From a virus: DNA of 41,577 nucleotides. The position numbers were made by a program, and so were the translations under genes. Shown here piece by piece: positions 13,801-25,500 of this stretch. How positions within the stretch are numbered: position 1 is the first letter of the stretch; every line of letters begins with the position of its first letter. The stretch is taken from IMG/VR virus record IMGVR_UViG_3300032820_000028, positions 1 through 41,577 of that record; one strand, 5' to 3'. The notes under the pieces are model-generated. The model did not search any database and had not been told where the DNA came from. It saw only the letters and a program-made list of their open reading frames with translations.

Positions 13801-16506
13801 GTCAGACGATGTTGACATATCACCCGTCATAGCCTCCATAACACCTATATCTTGACCTTCAATAGATCTTACACCTTTTATAATATCATGTAATGTGTCT
13901 TCATCAAGATCAGTTCTCATTGATTTCTCCTTTATAACTGCTTTAACATAGTTATCAATAGCAATATCAAACACACCTTCTGTTCTAGTAAGCTTGCCAT
14001 CTACAGATTTAATTCCTGATAGCATATCAAGCGCATTTGTTAATTTTAATATTAAAGTCTGTTGCTCCTTAGAAAGACCTTCTACATATTTAAGTTGTGT
14101 AAGACCCCTATAATTCTCTATCATACGTCTAAAATTAAGAATTCTATTTATGTATTCTTTCTTACCAAAGTTATCCGGATTTGCAGCATACTCAGTAAAT
14201 TCCTTAACATGATTAATACTGCTTTCTAAAAACTCTGTATACGTTGAGTCAACATGATTAGCTCTTAATGCAGCATTAAGCGCTGATATTTGAACATCTA
14301 TTTCTCTTATTACTTCTTTCTTAGTATTATCTAATGATAAATAACCTTTATTCTGTTTAGTAACTTCATTAAGAGATACCAAACCAGAACTAAGATTTGT
14401 TAATGCATCAACCATTGCATCATATAAATCTATAGATAAACCTTCTGAGTCAGCATATAATTCTTCTTCACTTAAGAAATCATCTAGAGCAACAACATTT
14501 AATCTTGAATCAGATTCTTTTTGAAGATCATCTCTTTGCGTATTGTTTACACTCTCAGGAACAATATCATGTACAAGATCTTCATTCTTCATCAATGAAT
14601 GAAATGTAGTACCTTTTATTGTAAACTTACCTGAAAACTCTTGGCCTTCTTTAGTGTTTGCAACATCTACTAATACATGATATGTTTGTGACTCATCATT
14701 AACCTTATATCCTTGGTTAAGAAGTATTTGAGCATAAGTATTAGTTTGTATAGAATGCTTCATCTTTGTAGTTAACTTGAACTGTTCTTCTTTATTTCTA
14801 CTTGCTCTATACCAAACACTTCCTTCATTAACTGGGAACATTGATCTTCTATACATATTACTTAAGTAATCATGCTTGCTACTCTTTAGATCTATTATAG
14901 TAAGTTTACCATCTCTATCAATTTTAAGTAAATCAATTGTACCTGCAACCTTGCTAATTTCATCTGCAACCACAACCTGTGGTAATAGAATAGCTCCACT
15001 TCCTAATAATCCATCTACATAACTGCTAAGGGTGTTAAAAGCTTCTCTTCCTTGTTCTTCTGTTAATACCGCTCCCTCAAGGACTATATCTTCATAGACT
15101 TTACCAGACACAACACCATTGAGTATAGAATCAAAATCATTGCCCAGGTCCCTACTTAGTTCATACATTCCTTGATCCTCAAACTTACCACTTATCTTTT
15201 CTGTAGTTGATGCATAAATATCACCCGTGTCTATATTTACATATGTATGGGAATCTCTATCTAAGATTACAGGAGTAGTATTAAGATCAATAAATACATC
15301 CTCAGATTCAATAGCTACTTTAAAGAGGTTATCAATAATATTTTTTTGTATCTCATTTGCCTGACCCTTTGCGTTATCTACAATACGTTGTGTCTCAGTG
15401 GATAATGAGTATTGTATCTTCTTAGACTTTTCAATCTTCATATCAAATTGAAGATTCTTTGTATTAAGCATCTTAGCTAATTCAGTCATTGACATTGACT
15501 TAATATTAGCCGGGTTGACCTTTAGAGTTCTACCTGTATAAGAAACAAGATAAGAAGAAACAAGATCTGCAAACCATTGCAATAACTCAGCAATCTTATC
15601 TGTCCATGATCTAGTTGGCGTTGTTTCATATTCTTTATTAAAATGTCTTGAGAGAGCCTGTGTTACTAATTCAAGATCTCTTTCTGTCTGATCAATGATT
15701 CTCTTATCTCTATATGAGTCATTAATCTCTTGCTTCAATTGAGGGAAATTCTTCCCAGCTTCATTTAAAAGAGAGTTAAACAGTTGTCTATTCCCACTTC
15801 TTACTGAGTTAATAAAAGGATGCAATACTTCTTCTACTGCTGTCTCAGTTGTTACTCTCCCTTTTATCAATATTACATTACCCCCAAAATAAAAACTTTT
15901 AACTTTATCAAATCGTACTTTCCTTCCTGGAAGTTGTTCGTGAAGTTCTTCAGCTTCCTTAACTGTCATCCAATATGATTTTACATTTGGAAATAACTTT
16001 AATAGATGTCTAACAAGTTCGTATATGTATGTCTTATCTTTATTGTTTCGTTCTTCTATAATGTCTTGTGTGGTAAACATATTGTTGTTAACCGTGACTC
16101 TGTATGTCTTTTTACTTCTGATTCGTTGTAGATTAATGGTATCTGCACTAATATTGTTATGTATAAGATATTTAGTTAATCTATTTAAGTTGTGTTCTAA
16201 TACAACCGGGTCATGTGCTCTAGTTTCTTTATTACCGTGTACAACAAAAAATTCTCCTTGATGATTTGTTATGATACCATTTCTAGATAAGTTATTTAAT
16301 AAAGCTTCTCCAAACTTACTCTTATCAAGAGAATATAAAACTTGCGTGTCATTTATAAGATCAGAAGCTTCCTCAGCAGATGGTATTTCATCTGTTTTAG
16401 CAGATTTTTGAAATCTGTCAATAATACTGTCAACAATTAAGTTATTGCCGTAGACCTCTTTTAAAGCCTTGTATTCAGTTGTATTTTTATTAAAGCACTT
16501 TGCCAT
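10879..16506 (-). CDS. Giant virion-type protein with PD-(D/E)XK nuclease domain and degenerate peptidase motif
   Basis: 1,875 residues, last gene of the giant block and 11 bases after the 5,806-residue gene. Residues about 200-250 carry TAVEEVLHPFINSV with E225-E226-x-x-H229, positioned like HExxH of the peptidase in the neighbour but with the first His replaced by Glu. Residues about 470-620 form a PD-(D/E)XK nuclease: VAGTID525LL, IID539LK541SS and, later, a QTNTYAQIL helix (the QxxxY element of RecB/Cas4 types). Residues 700-1350 are mostly helical and charged. Residues about 1380-1850 are Ala/Met/aromatic rich with possible membrane-active helices (VAFNVFGNLNNYLMG, VMLFYMTFYLKSLMMHMW) and end in a basic tail. 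An ejected virion protein with nuclease activity is the likely role; inference. Confidence 0.65.
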   Translation of the reverse strand: MAKCFNKNTTEYKALKEVYGNNLIVDSIIDRFQKSAKTDEIPSAEEASDLINDTQVLYSLDKSKFGEALLNNLSRNGIITNHQGEFFVVHGNKETRAHDPVVLEHNLNRLTKYLIHNNISADTINLQRIRSKKTYRVTVNNNMFTTQDIIEERNNKDKTYIYELVRHLLKLFPNVKSYWMTVKEAEELHEQLPGRKVRFDKVKSFYFGGNVILIKGRVTTETAVEEVLHPFINSVRSGNRQLFNSLLNEAGKNFPQLKQEINDSYRDKRIIDQTERDLELVTQALSRHFNKEYETTPTRSWTDKIAELLQWFADLVSSYLVSYTGRTLKVNPANIKSMSMTELAKMLNTKNLQFDMKIEKSKKIQYSLSTETQRIVDNAKGQANEIQKNIIDNLFKVAIESEDVFIDLNTTPVILDRDSHTYVNIDTGDIYASTTEKISGKFEDQGMYELSRDLGNDFDSILNGVVSGKVYEDIVLEGAVLTEEQGREAFNTLSSYVDGLLGSGAILLPQVVVADEISKVAGTIDLLKIDRDGKLTIIDLKSSKHDYLSNMYRRSMFPVNEGSVWYRASRNKEEQFKLTTKMKHSIQTNTYAQILLNQGYKVNDESQTYHVLVDVANTKEGQEFSGKFTIKGTTFHSLMKNEDLVHDIVPESVNNTQRDDLQKESDSRLNVVALDDFLSEEELYADSEGLSIDLYDAMVDALTNLSSGLVSLNEVTKQNKGYLSLDNTKKEVIREIDVQISALNAALRANHVDSTYTEFLESSINHVKEFTEYAANPDNFGKKEYINRILNFRRMIENYRGLTQLKYVEGLSKEQQTLILKLTNALDMLSGIKSVDGKLTRTEGVFDIAIDNYVKAVIKEKSMRTDLDEDTLHDIIKGVRSIEGQDIGVMEAMTGDMSTSSDTILAVMDKMFKSKRQEMLDEIALKVEMVNRALGKLERLKGKTKGNIFTWMLNYNDDGTFDGSYVKKIGKQFYDILNSIDKKLKNSNGDWIKYNYIENLEDATDEEIAHNKKVYKNRQEKTDFMRAEIRSPEGYKDGKYHKFTEEFKDERHQFERFVSTTYGGYWTRRAGIEDEAFDEYENKYYEFVDYDRVTRENDDFTGQVERTKDRPLRIVKKDWVTEQTSVDGKSMLSEKWVKLQNPVTEVERAETEFYSLFVKMYEDDLLQKLPETLHMLGKAPTVAAAMTEELSTKPNIIAHMWAKTMGAIKDLPGGVRNIFRTTTNVTKVFVDEHGNITEDNLPLYYVGSAREERDIAELEKNIEILKDKKSKAKSEEMSKRYADQLSFLRGEVRRRKETPLKSEISQDMGESLKLMIGMTENYHVMSELEDTYKAMIEVLQRKTFNNKDENLVNRTFNLGADLTDQGLAWTKNKASAVVGRQGTSTTRTEARTVRKAKQWMKMVFYDNDKQTKKFMDKVSAGLIQVSSATYVAFNVFGNLNNYLMGRANNAIEGLGGRYFGTKAHIEAVALLNTHGIEGMFQSIAEVGKGNNKSAAPNKTIAFIQYLRMLDLKSDMRETARTTGRDSYWQKFMNFGYILQDAGEWNVQSKVGLAIVLSSKAWNSETGESDSLYKALTYNNQTGEFKMKEGYDQIQIYGRDKKMDWNSAARHELRNYIREVNKQVHGNYAKEDRMAIQQYALGQLAAQFHKWVAPAIKARFRSEYFDENLGWLEGRYITTGKFLLYSIKTVRSMETLMNMGQNYKEFRGERGKNDMRNIMRTAAEVMLFYMTFYLKSLMMHMWDCEGKGRECKADTFGRRLQNVALYQTDRLYKEQVLFWPLASESYEQVMQMMKSPIAATRTLGEIGGAVSLTFRHPLYSLWNTEEEMLNDKRFYYQRKPKKGMMKLNKEWGDVVPIWYTYNKWESFKRRKSFYIK
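14647..15099 (-). other. PD-(D/E)XK nuclease domain inside the 1,875-residue protein
   Basis: Residues about 470-620. D525 (AGTID), D539 and K541 (IIDLK) give the metal-binding triad D-x13-D-x-K; an E in VADEIS (about 12 residues before) and the QTNTYAQIL helix complete the RecB-like pattern. All catalytic residues appear intact. Confidence 0.7.
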
Positions 16507-16517
16507 ATTATATTAGT

Positions 16518-19500
16518 TTAGTAACAGCTCTTTAGTCTGTCTATAAATTGTTTTTCATTATCCAGATTATTTTGATTTTCAAAGATAGTAAATAATTCAT
16601 TAATAGTAGTTATATCTAAAGCATCCATTAATTTAAGTTTACCTCTACTGTCAAGACTATTCCAGTATTCAGTGATAAGTGGGTATTGATCACTATCATC
16701 AGTCTGTTCACTAGTATCTTTAGACTTATTTAATATTGCATCTAAATCAACAAATCTTCTGTTATCTATTTCAAACCCTCCTTCAGCATCAGTTTCAAGA
16801 GTAGATTCAATTGAATTCTCATCTTGTTCTTCTCCTTGCTTCTTAGTTGCTGTATATCCTTTATCAGTAGCCTTTACATCATCAGTTTCAGAAAAAGCTT
16901 TATTTTCTCCTCTCTTAGCATCAAAGTCAAACATTTCTTCAAAGCCTTCACCTATATCATCTCCTATACCAAGAACAAGATCATCCCATCCTTCTGCTTT
17001 ATCTTCTTCATTCTGTCTTAATTGTTTATATGTTGGTCTTTGTCCATATAAGTAAGCCGGTCCTTTCTGTTGACGTGATCCTAATTGATCATATTTAACA
17101 TATTCAGCAATTTGACCTAAGAACTCTCCATCATTATTCATTACATCAAACATGTCTACATTAATTGTTCCATCCCCTGGTTGGATCATTCCTTCTAGTT
17201 TATAATGTCTATATTCTTTATTACCTCTTAAGTCTTCATCTATAACAGTAAGAGCATACGGGAAGTTTGCAATTATTCTAGGTCTTCCTTTTTTATCTGA
17301 TACAGTATATCCTATTCCTAAATCTTTAAGTATATCCTTAGTTGTATTAAGGGCACTCAGTTTTTTACCAGTTAATGGTTTACCATTAGCAAACATTGAA
17401 TTTTTACCTAGATCAAATAATGCGTTAATTCTAAGAGTACCCTCATCTAATCTTTCATTTGTTCTATTGTTAAATGTCTTTGATGCATGTTTAGCTCTAT
17501 ATTTCACATAATCTCTTGTTACATATCTTCCAGTTTCTTTATTAGTAACAAATTCTGTCTGAGCCATTTTTAAACCATCAAGCATTGCTCTATCAATTAC
17601 AGTAAGACCTTGACTAATTGTGAAGTCTGAATGACTCATTAACATTTTAATTAGTTTATCATTTAAATGATTCTGAGTAAGAGATGTTATTACTAACTCT
17701 CTCATTAAAGCAAGTGGATCTATATTTTCACTTGTTTCTTTGCCTTCTATAACTACACCATATCCATCCTTCTTCTTATACTTATCATATGTTTTCTGAT
17801 CAAATTCACCTGATCTTAAAGATTGAAATGCTTGTTCTACACTGCTATATTTTTTTGTTTTTCCTTTAAAGTCATATTTAAATTTACGTTCAGCAAGGTT
17901 AGATAACAATTTAGTATTAGAGTCACCTTCTTCTGCATAATAATTAATATTTATTGTTGACTCAGGAATAATAGCTTCTTCAGCATCAACAACAAATGAT
18001 TGATCTAATTTCTTTGAATTAATCTGAGTGATAAACTTATTACTATTTACACCTTCAGTAAATCCTACTATAAGTTCATATTGTAATTCTTTATATGTAG
18101 CACCAAATATACGGTCATATAGTTTATCTGAAGGTTTACTGTCTAAGAATAACTTATGAACAGGAGTAACAACATTAAGTTGATTTTGAAGTAAAGATGC
18201 AGGAACTACATTTATAAAACTTTCAGAATTAAATCTAAGACCATCTTTTACTGTTAAATAGTTAATTAAATGCATCAGATCTTGTCTTGTGTTAACATCA
18301 CTATATAACTCTAACATTGATGATTGTAAATTATTTAATTCTTCATCAGTGAATTGTGTCCAGTTACTTGTTATTAATCTACTAAACCCTTGTTTATTAT
18401 CCTCATGTTTTGTATCTATAGCTACTATATGTTCATTTAAGAAATAATTATCTCTACCTTTTGATGTGATGTATCTTCTCATCCTATCTACAACAGATAT
18501 TACTGTAAACTCTTCACCTAGTGCATCATATATATATCCATTACTTAAGGATGCAAGTTGATCAGCATGTGTGTCATCAAACTTTAACCATTGTATATAT
18601 GCTTTACCTGCTAGGTAACTTGTTATTTCACTAGATAATACTCTTCTTTGTTCAGAGTTTATTCTTCCTTGATTTAGATTATTTAATAGAGAGTCTCTTA
18701 ATCTTAAAAATGGGGTTGTTCTATTTAATAAGACTTTAGGTAAAACTTTTTCATTAATTTCTTGTAATATTTGCCAATATGTAGATTGGAATGTCTTACC
18801 ATCATTAAATATACTTCTAACATCAAAAGGTATATTTGTTTTACTAAATTCTTTATTGTTTAGATCTAATCCTAACTCTGCAGCTGCATCATAAGCATCC
18901 TCTATTGCTGCTGTATCTTGTCCAGTTCCTTTTGCAATATTAAGTAGTACACCAACATTTCTTACAAAATCTGTATATGCTTTTGCTTTTTGGAATTCTT
19001 GTAATACAGCTAAGTCAAATAATGCTTGATCATTTGTTAATACTTCAAAGTTAGATCCTTTAGCTTCTTTAACATATCCTGCTTTTGTACTTCCTGCACT
19101 ACGGTTAATTTTTGTTTCATTAATAAATTTAACCATTTCTTCTGTGGATACTTCTGGATTTGCTTGAGTTTCTTTATCAGTTGCTTTACGTTTAAGAACT
19201 GATTTTTCAATAAAAATAATTCTATCATTTAATCTCTTATCAAAACCAGCTTCCATCTTTCTTTTTGTACCCAACTCTTCGTAAATTAAATTAATAGCAG
19301 GGTGATTTATCATTACTACTGCTGTATTTATATCTACTCCCATAGCAAGTAAAGTACCTAATACTGGAAGAGCTGGTTTAACTATACCTAATTTTTGTGC
19401 AAGTTGTTCATTTGCATTATCAACAATACCAGAAATAAGTGCAGAAATAGCAAATTGTTTTCTATATAAGTTAGAATCTTCTTCTCCTGTCTCAGTATTA

Positions 19501-22500
19501 ATAGCATATTTCTTTACAAAACCCTTATATGGTTGACCATTAAGCTCAAGAACTTTAATAAATTCATCATTTCTTAATTTAATTGCATGTTCACTCAGTA
19601 CATTAAGTGGTAAGTTAGGTGCAACAATAGATCCAATTCCTCTTGAGAATTCTTTATTACTATTAAATGCTACAGCTTGCCCAAGTAAGTTATATGGATC
19701 ATATTCTTGAGCTTTTCTTTCTTCTGCTAATCCAGGCATCTGTGATTCAAAAAATTCCCAAGCTTCTTCTAATGGTGTAACTACTGCAGATTGATATGCT
19801 GGTGCAACATGATCACCTTTACCAGGTTTTGTTTTACCTGGATTACCTAATAAAGCATATTTAAGATCTAAAGCATCGTTATTAAGAGCTGCATCATATG
19901 GTTCACGTCCATATTCATCTCTATATTGATTATATTCTTCAAGAGTTGATGGTAATCCTATTAACCATAATCCTCCTTGAATATCTTCATTTCTTTTCCA
20001 TAATTTTAAAACTTGTTGATCAGTAAGAGGATCTGATATAGAAAGAGCTTCATGAATAATAAAAGCATTAATCTTTGGCTGGACTATGTTTCTATTTCCG
20101 TCATTATCAATTATCATTTCTCCATTTAATATTTCATCTACTGTGTATTCTGTACCATTCTCTTTATTAAAACTAGTAATTGTTCTCTCAGTAACTGCAG
20201 GTACAAAATCTCCTCTATCTGCCCAAACTTCTGTTGCCATGAATATATCACTCTTCTTATTTCCATATTGAGTAATTATATTTCTTATATAATCTGCATA
20301 TTGTTGTCTTCTATTTGCTCCTTTACCATACTCTTTAAACACTCCTTTCTTATAATAAAATTCTTTAAGTTGTGTATATAGTTTATCAATATCAAAATCC
20401 GCTCCTGATATTTCAATTAGTCTTTTAGAGAATATTGCTGTAGATCCCATAACTGCTGGTAAAAAGTCAACCATTATTAAATTTACAGCTGAATGATCAT
20501 CCTGTGATGGGATTCTTATTCCAAAGGCTTTAGCAATCACATCTGGAATTTTATCTCCAGGTTTAATATGATCCATAACAGATTTAAAATGAGGAGACAT
20601 CATAAATTCAGAACCTGTTACATCTGTTGGTTCACCTTTTTCATTATATATCATTACATCATGTCTAAGAACATCTAGATAAATATCACCTTCTTCCATA
20701 TTTACAAATGTCTCAGCATTTTCATCTGCAAATTCTTTATGTTGTATTTCTACTCCTTTTGGTCTATAGTTTGTTTCCCAATCCTCACTTCTAATAACAT
20801 CCCATCTAATAGGTTGACCTGTTTCTTTATCTAATTCCACAACTTTCTTAACTACTTTAAATCCAAATTCAGGCATTAATGCTAAGGATGTTCCTGGTAA
20901 ACGTTCTGATAGAACTCCTTTACTAAAGAATGTTAAAAATAATTTTTCAAAGTGTTTTTCTGTTATCTGATTATTTAAGTTAAACTTAGGTGCACCATTC
21001 TCTGTCTCAAATAGATCTAACATTTGTACTTTAGCTTGAGAAGCTTCAAGCGCATTCTGTGCATAATCCACAAAAGCTTTAAGATTTACAGTTGCTTTTC
21101 CTATTTCTTTACTTTTTGCAAGTTCATTTAAAGAACTTTCCATTGTAAATATTAAATTTCTTCTTCTAAAATATTTATTAGCTAATCTTGCTTGTACAGT
21201 CTTGTGATACTTATCCATAACTTCTCTCATGGAATATGACTTATTATCTATTTTAATAGTCTTACCCTCAATTTGTTCAGAAGGAAGCTTATGTTTCATT
21301 TGAACAGCATCTACAATCTCCAGCTTATTAGAAGGATTAATCATTTGTCTTCTTAAGTATTTAGCTTGAATAGTAGTAAACATATTAGATACATCTGTTT
21401 GACTGAATGCATCTTTAGTATCAACTACATTTATCTTAGCTGCTTTAGATGCTGACTCAAAGGCAGCCATACTAAATGTTTCTGTATCTGCTTCTTGAGC
21501 TTCTAATTTTAAACGTAGATCATGCCACTCTTCTCTACCAATTCTTGCAACCCATTCTCCATTTATTTTTACAGATGTAAGTTCTGGTATTAAAGTAACT
21601 ACAGACATTTTTAAATATGTAGTACCATCAAAATACATGAATTTCTTAGAATTTAAGAATGCATCTAGTTTCTTTAATCCTTTATTCTGTACATGAGCAA
21701 TATCAAACTTAATCATTCCACTGAGATTATTCTTATTCTCAACAAACTGTGTGTGCATTCTATCAATAACATGTTCAGGAACAACTGCTCTCTTCTTACC
21801 AGAAGCAATATCCTTCTCAATTCTTTGTTTAACTGTTACAGGATCAACATCAAACATTTCATAATATGTTGTGAATTCTTTCCCTGACATCTTTTTAAGG
21901 TTCTCTATCAAAGCTGTTCTACCAAAAGGTCCCTCTTGCATTGTATTAGTAGCATCAAATACTACTAGTTTACCTTGTCTTAATCCTGTTGCTGCTCTCT
22001 CATGTGCTAATTTAAATACTAATGCATTATTAGACTGATCAGAAACATCAGTTAATTCAGCTCTAATTGCATCAGGAGAAATAACTAATACATTTCTTCC
22101 TTCTGCTCTTAACTTGTTGATCCAAGTTGACTTACCACTCCCTGGTATTCCAATTGGTAAGATTAGACCTCCCTGAAATTTATTATCTCCAAATACTTCA
22201 CTACTAGATATTTTATCACCATTAGCTAGTTTCTTCATTAATTGTGCTTGATTCCAACTTAATCTACCATCTCCAAAAGCTGTATGTAAGAAAGCTTTAC
22301 TTGTCATTACAGCAAATGCATCAGCTGTTTGTCCTGGTTTACCAACATCACCTGTACCAAAAATATCATTATATAATTTTTGAAACTTAGGATCTCTAAT
22401 AGTTAATAAGTTAATATCCTTATTCTTATGATGAATACCTAATTCAGGAGCTATAACATCAGTTGCAAAGTTAGTACCTCCACCGTGTTCTCCTTTAGCT

Positions 22501-25500
22501 CTCTTAGTTAAATTTACAAACATATCTGTAAAACTCATTGCAGCATCACCTGTAGTATGTTTTGCAAATCTTCTTGCATTTATTGAAAAGTTAAAAAATA
22601 ACTGAGCTAAATTATATTCTCTATTTCCATGTTTAATGTTATATAGTTTTTCTAAGTAGTCTGTTTCTTGAGTTGTTGAATATGTAACACCACCTGCACT
22701 ACCTGTATCTACATCAATTAATCCTTCACGGACATCAAGAGGTAATGATGCCATGATATTTTGTTCATATAACATGTTTGTAAAGTCACCAAGTTCTTGC
22801 ATTTGTTTTTGCTTAACTCTTTCCTCAAGTGTTGTTGTTACTTTTTTACCATTTGCATCTGTATAAGTAATAGGTTCTTTAGAAGCTACTGCCCAACTAT
22901 CTCCTGCAAGAGCTCTTCTTTCCATTTCTTCTTTAACAGATGTGTCTAATGTATAAAGCTTATTTGCTTTAGATTCTGCAGTTTCTCCTACCCATGTATA
23001 TCCTATATCATCACCAACTATAGATTTTGTTTTTGCATCAACTATTTCTTGAGCTAATCCTTCTCTAACCAAGCTTTCCCAAACACGCTGTGCTTTAGCA
23101 GATACAATAAGATTGTCTGATATTAATCCACCAAGTTTTTTAGCAGCTGCTTTATAAAGTTTAACTCCTAAACCTAATCTTCTAAATTCTGGTATTATTT
23201 CTACATCAATTATTTTATTACTTCTAGAATCTACAGCTAATACTCCTATATTATTTCCTTTTACCTTTAAATTAAAAATAACTGCATTTTCAACAGTCAG
23301 TTGTTCCTCTTTGGTCATCTTAGAATTAATTGCTTTCTTAGAGATAGTATTTATAGATAATATTATAGGAGTTCCTGAATCATATGAATCTCTTAAAGAT
23401 TTTCTCTTTTCTTTATCAATTAATATACTAGATTCCTCATATTCTTTTTGAGTCAGATATTCTCCTTCTTTAATTTCAAATTCAGAAACTTCAGATCTAC
23501 TATCTAATTCATTAGTTAACTGTTGTGCTAACTCATATTCTTCTCTTTCTACAGCATCATCTCTTAGTTCTGTTAGTTCTTGAACTGTTCTTTCAGAAAT
23601 ATTATATTCAGCTGTTGGATCAATTATACCTGCTTCTCCTTCAATGTTTGTATTATATCTTAGAATATAGAAATCTTGCTTTCCATTAACAAAGTTTACT
23701 AGGTTCCAACTAAATGTCCAAAACTTCTTTTTTCTATAAGTAAAAGATAATGGTTCTTTTTTACCTCTAGCTTCTGGTCTAGTTCTATAAACCATAGTAC
23801 CAAGATCTTCTATAACTCTAGCTAAGTCAACATCTTCTACATTTGATAAACCCTTATTTGTTATTGCTACATATTCACCACCCGCTTTATCTCTTTTTAT
23901 TAATTCAACAACAGCTGTAGTTCCAACAGCTATTCTTACTTTTCCAGATTGAGCTTTACTTAATAATGTTATTTTTTGATTTCCTTCTAGTATACCTTCT
24001 ATAGTAACATCTGCTAATGAAGGAGGTTGAACTCTAATTGTTGATTTAATATTACCTTCTCTTATATTCATCAAGTTACCTGTATTAAAGAGTTGTAACC
24101 CTCTCATTTCTCCAGTATTAAATCCTTCTATAGTTCTTTCATCTTTTGTCTCAAGATCGTTTTCTTTTTGTATTCTTGCATATTCTTCTTGTATATCATT
24201 GATATATAGATCTAGTCCTTCTTCTGTTAATTCTATCTCACCCTCATCTGTTTGATGTATCATATGATTAACAGGCATAACAACCATGTCTAAAGTACTT
24301 GCATCTGAAAGAATCTTAATTGGAACAGGAGCCATTACAAATTTTTGTCCATCTTTTGTTTCAAATACAGGAGTTTTCTTTAATGGAGAAGATTTATCAT
24401 AAGTGTATGTTGCCATAGCTAACATATTCTTAATAAAATCTTTCATAGATAAATCACCATAAGATACACCATTACCAGAACCTAATTCAAATTCTCCAGT
24501 ATCCATTCCTAAAGGTGCTAGTTTATGACCACTTAATCTAATATGTCTTATCTCACCTTTTCTTACAGCTTCTAAGAATTTTTCATCTTTTATTAATGAA
24601 TTAAATGTGAAATTATCATCATCTTGAATCTTCTTAATCCATTCATTACCTCTCATTTCAGCAATTGTTTCTAAATGAAATGTTGGAACTTGATGTCCCC
24701 AAATTTGATGATTATCTGCTGACATAAATGTTGATTCCCCAACAGATTCATCAAACTGTGCATTATTTGCTGCAAGTTTTCTTATTCTTCCTTTTACTCC
24801 ACCTTTCTCAAATCCTAAACTTTCTCCTGTTTCTTCATCAAACAATTCTTGATAGTCTCTATATAGGTGTTCTCCCTTCTGAAGTGACATTTTGATTTCA
24901 CGTATTGCTTCAGTATCTACAGCTTCTATATAATTATTTAATATATACAGTGCTTGTTGTTGGTTTGTTCTGTCTTCTTCTGCTATATTATTTGTAACAC
25001 TATATTTAATGTATTCACTTCTAAGACTCATTCCTAATGCTTCATTAAGTACAGAACTAATGTAGTTTGCTCTTCCTTCAAGTGAATCATCTTTTGAAAC
25101 ATCATAATTCTTTATCTTAGATAGTTGTTCTGTTGTTAATCTATCTGCAATAGATGTCTCTTCTAGTAAGTCTATTAAATCATCTAGTGCTCTTATCACT
25201 TCTCTTTGTAATTCTGAATCTTTAAGTAATCGTGGAGCTTTTTGAATAAATTTAGCAGCCCAAACTTTTGTTTGTGAATGCTCATCATCTTGTCTATTAG
25301 CCTCATACATATAATATATACCTGATTCTCTTCCTCCTCTAATATCTCTATGTACTATTGCATTAGTGGTTCTATATAATCTAAAAGCATTTACAACTCT
25401 TTGAAACTTAATTGCATCTTTAACATTTTCACCTAATTGCCAATCATCTGATAATACTTCTGACTCAGTTAATCCTATATCAGTTAAGAATTTATCTACA

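Noticed and set aside
16507-16517. Possibility that the 1,875- and 5,806-residue genes are one broken gene
   Set aside because: The downstream gene has its own ATG, an A/T-rich leader and its own N-terminal region; no sign of a frameshift that would join them.
19037-19228. 63-residue minus-strand frame within the giant gene
   Set aside because: It is an alternate-frame shadow inside the continuous 5,806-residue frame; Lys/Leu/Gln-rich low complexity.
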